NCBI GenBank assembly: GCA_001017865.1
Contig: LATQ01000001.1
Coordinates: 1,039,239 to 1,056,873 of the forward strand
DNA: 17,635 nucleotides
Source of the DNA: Rhodococcus sp. IITR03
Lineage (GTDB): Bacteria > Actinomycetota > Actinomycetes > Mycobacteriales > Mycobacteriaceae
Reading direction: 5' to 3'
Each line of letters opens with the position of its first letter. The stretch's first letter is position 1. Position numbers and translations under genes: made by a program. This document shows, piece by piece, positions 7,582 to 16,162 of this stretch. Under the pieces are notes generated by a model, which worked only from the letters and a program-made list of their open reading frames with translations, did no database searches and was not told the origin of the DNA.

Positions 7582-7627
7582 CCGCCCCCACCTCCCACAC
7601 CCTTACAACGATCCAGGAGTCATTCTC

Positions 7628-8521
7628 GTGTCCAAGCACCTCAGCGGCGTCCTCACCGCGTTGACCACCCCCTTCGACAACGATGAACGCATCGATGTGG
7701 ACCGGCTCGAGTTCGTCGTGGACCGGTCGATCAAGGCCGGCGTCGACGGTGTCGTCGCCGCCGGGTCGACCGGCGAAGTTGGAGCACTGTCGTCGCACGA
7801 ACGCGAACGGCTGGTCGATCTCGTGATCGAACACACCGCCGGGCGGGTACCCGTCATCGCCCAGACCGGTGCCACCACGACCGCCGAGGCCATCCGGCTG
7901 TCCCGGGCCGCCGAAAAATCCGGAGCAGACGTGCTCATGCTGATCACACCGTTCTACGAACCGCTCTCGACCGACGAGACCGTGGCGTACATCAAGGACG
8001 TCGCCTCCGCCGTCGAACTGCCGATCATGCTGTACAACATCCCCGCCGTCACCGGGATGAACCTCGACCCCGACACCGTCCGCTCCCTCGCCGAAGACGT
8101 CGACAACATCCGCTACATCAAGGACTCGAGCGCGAACTGGGAACAAGCCCTGCAGCTGATCCACCACCACAGCGACGTGATCGGCACCTTCATCGGCTGG
8201 GACTCCTACATCTACAGCGCCCTGGCCGAGGGCGCTGCAGGCGTCATGGCCGGTGCAGCGAACGTCGTACCGGAGGAAATCGTCGCCGTGCACCGGCTCA
8301 TCGCCGCCGGCGACCTGCGCACAGCGCTCGACCGGTGGCACGAGCTGTATCCGGTGATCGATGCATTGATCTCCGTACCCTTCATCCCCGCCGTCAAGGC
8401 AGGACTCGCACTGCTCGGTGAACCGGTAGGCGCGCCCCGCCGCCCCACCGCCGAGCTGCCGGCCGAGCAGGTGGACCGGATCGGACGGGCCCTGAAGATG
8501 CTGTCAACAAGGACGGTGTAG
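7628..8521 (+). CDS. DapA-family (class I aldolase-type) lyase/deaminase
   Basis: This is an intact 297-residue TIM-barrel protein of the dihydrodipicolinate synthase/N-acetylneuraminate lyase family. The Schiff-base lysine is Lys165 in YIKDSSANW. The catalytic tyrosine is Tyr136 in LYNIPAVTG, and the GSTGE loop is at residues 46-50. In true DapA the loop after this tyrosine carries an Arg that binds the substrate carboxylate; here the position is Val141, so lysine biosynthesis is unlikely. The family also includes pyrroline-4-hydroxy-2-carboxylate deaminase and several hydratase-aldolases. Its place between an amine oxidase and an aldehyde dehydrogenase suggests it deaminates or cleaves an oxidised amino compound (inference). 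The start GTG 7628 was chosen because AGGAG lies at 7615-7619 and the family N-terminus (GVLTALTTPF) follows at once. The next gene starts two bases after its stop. Confidence 0.88.
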   Translation: MSKHLSGVLTALTTPFDNDERIDVDRLEFVVDRSIKAGVDGVVAAGSTGEVGALSSHERERLVDLVIEHTAGRVPVIAQTGATTTAEAIRLSRAAEKSGADVLMLITPFYEPLSTDETVAYIKDVASAVELPIMLYNIPAVTGMNLDPDTVRSLAEDVDNIRYIKDSSANWEQALQLIHHHSDVIGTFIGWDSYIYSALAEGAAGVMAGAANVVPEEIVAVHRLIAAGDLRTALDRWHELYPVIDALISVPFIPAVKAGLALLGEPVGAPRRPTAELPAEQVDRIGRALKMLSTRTV

Positions 8522-8523
8522 CC

Positions 8524-10008
8524 ATGACCGGGTTCGACTGGACACACGCACTGACCACCCTGGCCGATGGCATCTGGGCCCCGATGGCCTACGTCGTGCT
8601 CGGCCTTGGCGTCGCGTACACCGTCGCCACCAAAGGCGTCCAGTTCCGACGCATCCCGGACATGCTCCGGCAGCTGAAGGAGACGAATGAAGGCGAAGGG
8701 GGCCTGTCGTCGTTCCAGGCGCTCGTCCTCGCACTCGCCAGCCGTGTCGGGGTCGGCAGCATCGCAGGTGTGGCCACCGCAGTCGGTGGGGGCGGACCCG
8801 GAGCCCTGCTGTGGATGGCCGTGACAGGACTGGTCGGCTGCACCGTCGGATACGCCGAAGCCACCCTCGCGCAGGTGTTCAAACGCCGGATCGAGGACGA
8901 GGACCGCAAGAAGGCCGGTGAGGACATCGGCGGCATGCCGTACTACATCAAGTACGGACTCAAGCTTCCCAAGGTCGCAGGCTTAATCGCATTTCTCGGC
9001 ATGGTCGGCTACGGCTTCCTGTTCCCCGGATTCCAGGTGAGCACCATCTCCTCGAGCGCGCAGTTGGCCTTCGGCGTCCCCACCTGGGTGCCGGCGGTGC
9101 TCGTGACCGGCTGATCGCCGTGGTCATCCTGGGTGGCACCACTCGGATCGTCAAAGTCACCCAAGCTCTCGTACCGGTTCTCGCCATCGGATATCTGACC
9201 CTGGCGGTCGCGGTCATCGTGGTGAACATCGAGAACGTGCCGGACGCGGTCAAGCTCATCGTGAACTCGGCCTTCGGTCTCGACCCCGTCCTCGGCGGCA
9301 TCGCCGGTGCAGCAGTGGCATGGGGCGTACGCCGAGCAGTCTTCGCCTCCGCCAACGGAATCGGCGAGGCCACCTTCGCCGCCGCAGCGGCCCGGACGTC
9401 CCATCCGGCAAGCAGGGCCTCGTCCAGACGTTCAGCATCTACATCGACGTGTTGCTGATCTGCATGGCAACCGGGCTGATGATGGTCGTCTCCGGCCAGT
9501 ACAACGTCTCCGACGGCTCCGGCGGATACCTCGTCCAGAACCTACCCGGCATGGCCCCCGGACCGAACTGGGTCCAAAAGTCCATCGACACACTGGTACC
9601 CGGCTGGGGTGCAGCCTTCATCGCCGTAGCGGTGTTCCTGTTCGGATTCACCTGCCTCATCGTCTACTTCTACGTCGCCAACTCGAACCTGTTGTTCCTG
9701 TTGAACGGCCGACAAGGAACCGTGTCCAAGACGGTCCTCAAGATCGGCACACTCGTCATCGTGTTCACCGGTTCGATCGTGAACGCCGGACTCGTCTGGC
9801 ACTCGGCGATATCGGACTCGGAGTAATCGCCTGGATCAACCTCCTGTGCCTGATCCTGCTGTTCCCCCTGGTCCGTCGAGTCTTCCGCGATTACGAACAG
9901 CAGAAGAAGCAGGGACTCGATCCCACCTTCGATCCGGTCGCCCTCGACATCGACGGAGCCGAGTTCTGGGAGCCGAACACCGCTACCAAACCTACCGTCA
10001 CCCACTGA
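8524..10008 (+). CDS. AGCS-family sodium:amino-acid (alanine/glycine) symporter, three frameshifts
   Basis: This membrane transporter of the AGCS (DAACS-type alanine/glycine:cation symporter) family is probably the uptake system for the substrate. Family signatures are LALASRVGVGSIAGVATAVGGGGPGALLWM, then GLVGCTVGYAEATLAQVFK, GGMPYYIKYG, SANGIGEATFAAAAA and QGLVQTFSIYIDVLLICMATGLMMV. The start ATG is two bases after the DapA-family stop, so translation is probably coupled. Three single-base losses split the frame: a G at 9109-9110, an A at 9410-9411 and a G at 9798-9799. Each repair joins conserved family sequence directly, giving about 495 residues, the usual length, with ten or more hydrophobic segments. 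The C-terminal tail after RDYEQQKKQG is polar. If the frameshifts are real the transporter is dead; the error pattern suggests they are not. Confidence 0.84.
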
Positions 10009-10123
10009 GACACACGGTCGCTGCCGTTCACCACGACATCGTCGACCGACCAGCGCGATCCCGCACCACCGACGTTCCGCACGCCGAGTCATTGTCCCCC
10101 ATCGATTGTGGAGGTTCCTCCCC

Positions 10124-11630
10124 ATGCCCAACACCATCCTTGCCGAACATGCCACGGTCCACCGCGCACCCGCCGGCGCCCTGAATGTCCGCGAGGATCT
10201 GCCACCGACCCGACATTTCATCGCAGGAGCCTTCGACGCCCCGGACCGTTCGCACCTGCACACCGATATCGTCGATCCCGGTACCGAGCAGATCATCGCG
10301 GCGGTGCCGGAAGGGACCACCGCCGACGTCGATCGGGCGATCGCAGCCGCGGTCGCGGCCAAGCGCGACTGGGTGAAACTCGTTCCCAGGGAACGCGCCA
10401 CCGTGCTTCACCGCATCGCTGATCGGATCGAGCAGAACGCCGAGATTCTTGCCCGACTCGAATCCGCCAACACCGGCAAACCGTTCGACGTCTCCCACGA
10501 CGACGTCGCCGGGACCGTCGACACCTTCCGATTCATGGCGGGCGCGCTGCGCGCGACCACCTCGATGAGCGCCGGTGACTACGCACAGAACCACCTGTCG
10601 GTCATCCTGCGGGAACCGCTCGGGGTGGTCGGCGTCGTGACCCCGTGGAACTATCCCCTGCTGATGGCCGCGTGGAAGATCGCCCCGATCCTCGCGGCCG
10701 GAAACACGCTGGTGATCAAACCATCCGAGCAAACACCGTTGACCACACTGAAATTCGCCGAACTGATCGCCGACCTGGTTCCCGCGGCGTCGTCAACGTC
10801 GTCACCGGACGCGGATCGATCGTGGGAGCGCGACTGAGCGAACATCCCGACGTCGACATGATTGCCCTGACCGGATCCGTCGGCAGCGGCCAAGCCGTTG
10901 CCCGCGGCGCCGCAGAGACCCTCAAGCGAGTACATCTGGAACTGGGCGGCAAGGCACCGGTGGTGATCTTCGACGACGCCGATCTCGACGACGCCGCGGC
11001 CTCCGTGCGGACCGCTGGCTACTGGAACTCCGGTCAGGAGTGCGGCGCCGCCTGCCGGGTCTCGTGCACGAGTCGGTCGCCGATGCGTTCACCCGCAGGC
11101 TGGTCGACCAGGTCAGCACGCTCGTGGTCGGTGAACCCGGCGCAGGCGAGCACATCGAGATCGGCCCTGTAGTGTCCAAGGCGCACTTCGAGCGGGTGGT
11201 TGCGCATCTCGAGACCGCCGCAAAACAGGGCATCACCGCGGCCATCGGTGGCGCAGCGCTGGACGGACCCGGCTATTTCGTCGCGCCGACGGTGCTCGTC
11301 GGAGTGCCCGAGGGCGCCGAATGCACGCGTGAAGAAATCTTCGGACCCGTGGTCACGGTCGAGACCTTCGCAGACGAGGATGAGGCGATCCGACGGGCGA
11401 ACGACGTCCCATTCGGTCTGTCTGCGTCGATCTGGACCGAGAACGCCCGCCGCAGCCATGATGTCGCCGCCCGGATTGACGCGGGAACGGTGTGGGTCAA
11501 CTCCCACCTCGTGCTGGCCACCGAAGTCCCGTGGGGTGGCTTCAAGGGCTCGGGGTACGGCCGCGACCTGTCGATCTACGCCCTCGACGACTACTCCCGC
11601 ACCAAACACGTCATGCACAACCACGGCTGA
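10124..11630 (+). CDS. Aldehyde dehydrogenase (aminobutyraldehyde dehydrogenase-like), two frameshifts
   Basis: This NAD(P)-dependent dehydrogenase oxidises an aldehyde, probably an amino- or semialdehyde, to the acid. Diagnostic segments are GVVTPWNYPLLMAAWKIAP, then NTLVIKPSEQTPLTT, ALTGSVGSGQ, LELGGKAPVVIFDDADLDDA (general-base Glu), WNSGQECGAACRV (nucleophile Cys in GQEC), EEIFGPVV and GGFKGSGYGRDLS. The WNSGQEC motif and the closing SRTKHVM segment resemble PatD/YdcW-type gamma-aminobutyraldehyde dehydrogenases. The start is ATG 10124, with TGGAGG nine bases upstream. A G is missing at 10786-10787 and a C near 11060; restored, the protein is about 502 residues, normal for the family. The 115-bp gap after the symporter gene holds no other gene, so it is likely the last catabolic gene of the operon. 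Exact substrate unknown. Confidence 0.87.
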
Positions 11631-11718
11631 CACGTGTACGGATCGGCCCCGCGCGTCGAGCAGAGCTATCCGTCACACCCCCTGAGACTCAGGACATCCG
11701 GACAAGATCGGATCAGTC

Positions 11719-12066
11719 ATGAAGACACCCGCATCGACCACTCCCCTGTCGCCTACCTCACCGCGGCGATGGGATTGGCAACGCAGCGCTCTCTGCCGGA
11801 GCATGGGAGCTGCACTGTTCTTCTCACCCGACGGCGAGACGGACGAAGCCCGTCGATATCGGGAATCTTTCGCCATCCAGGTCTGCCGGAGCTGTCCGGT
11901 GCTCGCCGAGTGTCGCACCCATGCCCAGACCGTGAACGAGCCGTTCGGCATATGGGGCGCCACGACCGAATCCGAACGTCGAGGCACGACATCGTCTGGG
12001 AGGCGACGACGGCGGGCGAACCGCGCAGGCAGGGAGCAGACACCACAGCTGGACGCGGTTTCCTGA
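11719..12066 (+). CDS. WhiB-family iron-sulfur transcriptional regulator
   Basis: This 115-residue Wbl protein would bind a [4Fe-4S] cluster through four cysteines, Cys26, Cys56, Cys59 and Cys65 (spacing C-x29-C-x2-C-x5-C). The GIWGATTESERR turn after them is the second family hallmark. The tail is rich in arginine (RRRRRANR), as in DNA-binding Wbl proteins. Wbl proteins act through the primary sigma factor or by binding DNA, often in redox or stress responses. The gene follows the aldehyde dehydrogenase by 88 bp on the same strand and ends before a strong convergent hairpin, so it may belong to the same transcription unit. No clear ribosome-binding site precedes ATG 11719. Known paralogues are not distinguished here. 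Confidence 0.87.
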   Translation: MKTPASTTPLSPTSPRRWDWQRSALCRSMGAALFFSPDGETDEARRYRESFAIQVCRSCPVLAECRTHAQTVNEPFGIWGATTESERRGTTSSGRRRRRANRAGREQTPQLDAVS

Positions 12067-12086
12067 TGCGTGCAGCCCAGACGCGA

Positions 12087-12123
12087 CGTCGGGACGATGT
12101 CTGTCATGGACATCGTCCCGACG
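12087..12123. terminator. Perfect 15-bp hairpin between convergent genes
   Basis: CGTCGGGACGATGTC (12087-12101) and its exact complement (12109-12123) enclose a 7-base loop. It lies 20 bp after the WhiB gene and 53 bp after the end of the convergent GntR gene, so it would work for both strands. There is no U-run, which is common for actinobacterial terminators. Confidence 0.8.
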
Positions 12124-12176
12124 GCTGGTGCGCACGCCCGGACCTACGGCGTAGCGGTCCGCGCCCGACCCGTCGC

Positions 12177-12880
12177 TTACAGCAGCTCGCGGATGGCCTT
12201 TTCGAACCCGACAACGTGCGCGAGAGCCTGAGACGAGGCCGTGTCCTCGTCACCGCCGGCGATGGCCCGGAGCAAGGCCTCGTGCTCGCGGACGTGGCCG
12301 GCAACATCCGGCAGCCGGTCAAGGAACAGGCACCAGATGCGGGTGGCGTGGGCATCAAGGCTGACCAGAATGTCCTCGAGATGCGGGTTGCCGGCGGCGC
12401 GGTAGATCTGGCGGTGCACCCGCACATCGATGCGCAGGACCTCACGGGGGTCTTCACCACTGCCGATACCGGCGATCTCGTCGGCCAGGGCCGTCAGGTG
12501 TGCTCGCTGGTGCGGGGACGCCGTGCGCGTCGCCCGGGCTGCCGCGGTGGGTTCGAGTTGCTTGCGGATCTCGGAGATGTCCGCGAGCGCGGTCATATCG
12601 ACAGTGGTGGCGAAGGTTCCGCGACGCGGGTAGCGACGACAAGCCGCTCTCGTTCGAGCCGCTTGAGCGCCTCTCGCACCGGGGTCCGGCCGAAACCAAG
12701 TTCTTCACCGAGTCGATCGTCGTTGATCGGCTCACCGGGCCGGATATCGAGCATGATGAGCCGATCATGCACGATGTCGTACGCGCGCTCGGCGTTGGTG
12801 CCACCACCCGATACAAGGTCTGCCGTCGAGGAATCTGCCAGGCTCATTGCGCCTTCCGAGGTCGCTGGTCCCATCTCCAT
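12177..12880 (-). CDS. GntR-family regulator, FadR/FCD type (regulator A), one frameshift
   Basis: This transcriptional regulator has an N-terminal winged helix and a C-terminal all-helical FCD ligand domain. The helix-turn-helix is INDDRLGEELGFGRTPVREALKRLERERLVV. The FCD part includes EVLRIDVRVHRQIYRAAGNPHLEDIL and HEALLRAIAGGDEDTAS, with the His/Asp residues that bind metal in this group. One G is missing at about 12619-12620 (minus GCGGAA for GCGGGAA); restored, the reading goes TRVAGTFATTVDMTALADI and gives about 234 residues. Start choice: ATG 12880 or TTG 12883, both after AGGAG. A type A operator-like sequence lies about 26 bp upstream, so it may autoregulate and also act at 5896-5909. 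Confidence 0.85.
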
Positions 12881-12905
12881 CAAATCTTTGTTCTCCTACC
12901 AAGAG

Positions 12906-12920
12906 ATTAATATATCAGTT
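12906..12920. promoter_or_regulatory. Second type A operator-like site
   Basis: ATTAATATATCAGTT shares its last 11 bases exactly with 5900-5910. The left arm is less symmetric than in the 5896-5909 copy. It lies just upstream of regulator A and within the 140-bp region shared by the two divergent GntR genes. Confidence 0.55.
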
Positions 12921-13010
12921 ACCGATCGAAGCGTTGAACTGCGAGAACCCATCCCCGGTGATGCGAGGACCCATGCCCCATAGGACACATGAACACCGAT
13001 CTACCGCTAC

Positions 13011-13031
13011 GATGTGATCTGTGGTCACATC
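13011..13031. promoter_or_regulatory. Second type B operator-like site, overlapping the start of regulator B
   Basis: Arms GATGTGA (13011-13017) and TCACATC (13025-13031) form a perfect 7-bp inverted repeat around a 7-base centre. Within it TGTGGTCACA (13020-13029) matches TGTGATCACA (6021-6030) at 9 of 10 bases. It covers the putative GTG start of regulator B, implying autoregulation and a leaderless or short-leader message (inference). Confidence 0.6.
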
Positions 13032-13716
13032 CAAGGTTCAGGCGACGTTGCTGACCGACCAGGTCTACGCCCGACTGCGTGACGCCATCCTCAGCGGTGA
13101 ACTACCCGTCGGGTCCCGATTGCGGGTGCGGGACCTGGCCGATCTGGTCGGTACCAGCGTCATGCCGGTACGCGAGGCGATACGCCGGCTCGAAGAGGCC
13201 GGACTCGCCGAACGAGAACCACACCGCGGAGCGGTGGTCAAAGAACTCTCACTCGAAGAACTCGTACACGTCTACGACGTGCGCCGACTCCTCGAAGTAG
13301 AAGCCGCTCGCCTCGGCGCCGAACGGATCACGCCCACCGACCGCGACCGGATGCGAGTGGAATACGACGCCATGTGCGCCGCCATCCTGGCAGGAGACGC
13401 TCCCACCTATCTCGACCGCGACGAGGCACTGCTGGCGATCCTCTACGACGCCTCGGACAATCCGGTTCTCGTCCAGACGATCCGGACCCTCTGGAGCAAG
13501 TGCCGGTCGTACAAACTCGTCGGCGCGCAGGGAACTCTGGGCTCGGCGAGCAACGAAAGCCTGTGGACCTACCAAAAAGACCTGATCGCAGCAGCCGCCG
13601 CCAACGACACAGCCTCGGCCGCGGCGATCAACGATCGATCTCTCGTCAATGCCACCGACAGAATTCGAGCATTGCTCGCAGCGCAGACAGAGACCGACGC
13701 GGTGGGCAACGCATAG
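13021..13716 (+). CDS. GntR-family regulator, FadR/FCD type (regulator B)
   Basis: This is an intact regulator of about 231 residues. The winged helix spans LTDQVYARLRDAILSGELP, then LRVRDLADLVGTSVMPVREAIRRLEEAGL and EREPHRGAVV. The FCD domain follows, with YDVRRLLEVEAARLGAERI and helices to the end; the acidic and His ligands of the domain are less regular than in regulator A. The start is set at GTG 13021; an ATG at 13012 in the same frame is followed at once by TGA. There is no clear ribosome-binding site, and the start codon lies inside a palindrome, so translation may be leaderless, or a later TTG at 13048 may be used. It is divergent from regulator A, and its likely operator also precedes the oxidase operon. 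Confidence 0.87.
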   Translation: MVTSKVQATLLTDQVYARLRDAILSGELPVGSRLRVRDLADLVGTSVMPVREAIRRLEEAGLAEREPHRGAVVKELSLEELVHVYDVRRLLEVEAARLGAERITPTDRDRMRVEYDAMCAAILAGDAPTYLDRDEALLAILYDASDNPVLVQTIRTLWSKCRSYKLVGAQGTLGSASNESLWTYQKDLIAAAAANDTASAAAINDRSLVNATDRIRALLAAQTETDAVGNA

Positions 13717-14177
13717 AATTGGGACACCCACGCGTCACGCTGCCCGGTGCGTACTCCCAACGGCGTCCGGCAACACCGAAACGACCTTGGCACACGCACT
13801 CTCCTCGTCCCGCATAGCCGAGACACACGCCGCTTCTGCCGCCAGCACCCCGTCCACCCTGCGCCCTGCACACATGGCCGGATTCATGTCCATCTCACAG
13901 GACACCGACATTCGTCAATACCTTTGGAACAAGGCCATTCTCGACGGTCGTCCGCACCGCAGACCGACCGGATTCGAGCGTGCCGCCGCCCTTTGGGCCA
14001 AGTCAGCCGACTTCCGAGCCGCTATCTGCCGGTCGCACATGGTCGCAACTACACCACCGACCACGTACACAACCGAAGTGCAACGCACTTACCTCCTGCT
14101 TTGTCCTCTTCAGTATGCCTGCGCCTCTCCCTCTCAGAAATCGGTGCTCCGCGACTGTCACTCGAAAAGAACTATCC
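13717..14177. other. Region without a recognisable gene
   Basis: Several overlapping open frames cross these 461 bases on the plus strand, but none resembles a known protein, has a convincing ribosome-binding site or keeps one frame. A decayed gene upstream of the CitE-like lyase is possible, given the decay of that gene, but nothing supports a call. Confidence 0.5.
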
Positions 14178-14875
14178 ATGCCCATCGCTTCCCCCGCCTG
14201 TTTCTCCGCGCTCGCCCGCAGCTGACTGCTCGCACCGGCGTCAGACCCGGATGCCATCGTGGACGCGCACACCAGTGGCGCCGATGTGCTGGTCTTCGAC
14301 CTCGCGCACGGTGCCCCCGAACGCACCAAGTCCCTGGCACGGGATATAGCGGCCCGTCGGCTCAGGGCGGGCCATTCTTCCTGGGTGCGTGTCAACGACG
14401 CCACCACCACCACACACACTGGGCCGAGGGCCTCGAGATGCTCTCGCACACCAGCAACCTCAACGGCGTCGTCCTCATTAAGACCGAGAGCGCCGAGCAT
14501 GCCGACGCCACCACGGCTCAGCTGCCGCCCCGCACACCGATCGTCGCATCGATCGAGTCCGCTGCTGGCCTCGCCACAGTACATGCGATCGCGCGAGCCG
14601 AGGCCACGGTACGACCGGCCTTGGGAACCTGTGAATTTCGCAAGAATGTCGGGAACATCATGCATTCGGAGTCGTTGTCCGATGCCCAACCCAGGTTCAT
14701 CGTAGCCAGCCGCATCGCACGTATTGACCCGTCAGCCGACGGACCCGCGCTTACCGACAATGCCACCGATTTGCGCGCCGACATCGCCGCCGGTGTTGCG
14801 GCGGGAATGACCAGCAAACTGTGTCTGCATCCCGACCAGATCGCGTGCATCAACGCGGTGCTCTCACACCCGTAG
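14178..14875 (+). pseudogene. CitE-like (HpcH/HpaI aldolase/citrate lyase beta) lyase, decayed
   Basis: The protein resembles the CitE-like branch of the HpcH/HpaI aldolase family. It reads LARS-stop-LLAPASDPDAIVDAHTSGADVLVFDL, where TGA (14223-14225) replaces the Trp expected in the RSWLFVPG-type opening. After one missing base near 14395-14412 it continues HWAEGLEMLSH, then NLNGVVLIKTESAEHADA (Lys and the metal-binding Glu), PIVASIESAAGLATVHAIARA, and ends GMTSKLCLHPDQIACINAVLSHP, the usual C-terminal KLCIHP motif. The DLED acid motif is replaced by DLAHG. At about 232 codons it is shorter than the usual 270-290. The stop, frameshift and lost acid together suggest a true pseudogene. The alternative, a sequencing artefact, does not explain the DLAHG change. 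It lies on the same strand as regulator B. Confidence 0.7.
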
Positions 14876-15406
14876 ATCAGGCCCCACCCGCACAGACACC
14901 ACAGCCCAGCATTCTCGGCAGGCCGATCACCGGGGGAAGTGATTGTGCGGATGCTATGCGGGCCAAGAGAACACTCCGGCAGTTCTACCTTCCCTCTGGC
15001 GCCGTCCTCGCGGCGGCAAACACAGGCCGATAGAGCGCTCTTACGTCAACCGGCGTCCTCTTCTAACGGTGAAGGGCGCATGTCGTTCGTTGAGCCCGAC
15101 GAATTCTGCTCCTCCTTCTCGGTCCGCATGCCACCCCCGATCTGTCGTCCTTTCGGTTGACGTTGGTGCAGAGCGTATAAGGGGAACTCCGACACACCGC
15201 TAGGAATCGGTTGCCGATGTTGTGGGAGCGAACGGGGATATGGGTACGGAACGTAGTCCTGCAGCCGTGCAATCCGCTGATCGCTGTTCCCGCAGCTGAA
15301 CCGTCGTTGATGGCGCCTCTGGCCTGTTTTCTCGCGTGTCGGGAGAACAACATGTGATCCCCTCGACCATCTCACCGTGTCCGAGAGCGTGCTAAGCTAG
15401 CAGCGC
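14876..15406. other. Region without a recognisable gene
   Basis: No open frame here shows family motifs or a convincing start. Base composition is less GC-rich than in the neighbouring genes. No tRNA, rRNA or repeat array was recognised. Confidence 0.5.
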
Positions 15407-15438
15407 AGACCCCCCCACACCCGTGGATCAGGGGGTCT
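15407..15438. terminator. Terminator-like hairpin downstream of the DUF3800 gene
   Basis: AGACCCCC (15407-15414) and GGGGGTCT (15431-15438) form an 8-bp inverted repeat with a 16-base loop. It lies 20 bp beyond the stop of the minus-strand DUF3800 gene. Confidence 0.55.
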
Positions 15439-15458
15439 AGCTGTTTGTAGGGGGTTCT

Positions 15459-16162
15459 CTACAGTTCCCGCGGTGCCCGACGGGGATCACGCTCGGCCAG
15501 ATAGTCGCGATACCACTGTGTGGCAAACGCGTTCTTCGGGTGTTGATCGATCATGGCGGTGGCCGACCATGCCACCAGATCGGCCATCTGCACCAGCTGG
15601 GAGCCGGACGAGTCGAGGTGAATGGCGTCTTCGATCACCCGCCGCTGAGCCAGGGCCAGACCACGGTGGGTGCTGCGGTACGAGCTGTCGCTGCCGTCCC
15701 CGTCCATGAAGATCAAACCGAGTGAGTCGCTGGCGGTCAGTTCGGCTTCGAACCGGGCGACCAGATCGGCGTACAGCTCCTTCTTGGTGCGCGCCAGATC
15801 GTTGGGCTTGCCCCGGCGGTAGACCGATCCGACGATCAATCCTTCGGTGCAGCGCAGCGTCTCCAGGCAATCGTGCGCGACTTCGCGGCCGAAGTCCTTC
15901 CAGTACTCGTGGCCGTCGTGGATGTGCCGCTGCGGGATGTTCTTCGAGATCCGACCACGGCCGTTGACGTACTCGGTGGTGTGCAACTCTCGGGTCACCG
16001 GCACCCCGAATTTGCGCCACAGTGCCTTGCGGGTGTCGAGCCATGCGCGCAGCACCGATCGCCACTGGTCCGGACGGAACTCGATCCACCGTAGACCGCC
16101 AGGCCGGACTGGGGGTGACCGGAGTCGTCGACATAGATCATGCGATCGAGATGCGGGGGCAT
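15459..16162 (-). CDS. DUF3800 protein, one frameshift
   Basis: This protein has the marks of the DUF3800 family, which has an RNase H-like fold and is common on mobile DNA. The opening is MIYVDDSGHPQSGLAVYG with the DDSG motif. The middle has RELHTTEYVNGRGRI and GLIFMDGDGSDSSYR. The end has IHLDSSGSQLVQMADLVAWSATAM, the usual DS...QxADL close. One G is missing at about 16089-16090 (TACGGTGG for TACGGGTGG). Restored, VYG joins WIEFRPDQWRSVLRAWLDTRK and the protein is about 234 residues. The start is ATG 16162 or ATG 16141 (MIYVDD); no strong ribosome-binding site separates them. The function of the family is not established. It stands alone on its strand, followed by a terminator-like hairpin. 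Confidence 0.78.

Noticed and set aside
7628..8521. Annotation as dapA (lysine biosynthesis)
   Set aside because: The carboxylate-binding Arg is replaced by Val and the neighbours are catabolic.
8524..10008. Programmed frameshifting in the symporter gene
   Set aside because: Three shifts in one gene, none at a classic slippery heptamer, and the same single-base loss pattern in unrelated genes argue for sequence error.
12177..12983. Long plus-strand open frame covering the GntR gene region
   Set aside because: It is the antisense shadow of a recognisable minus-strand GntR regulator.
14876..15406. Possible tRNA, CRISPR or small coding gene
   Set aside because: No cloverleaf, no repeat array and no frame with a plausible start or motif was seen.
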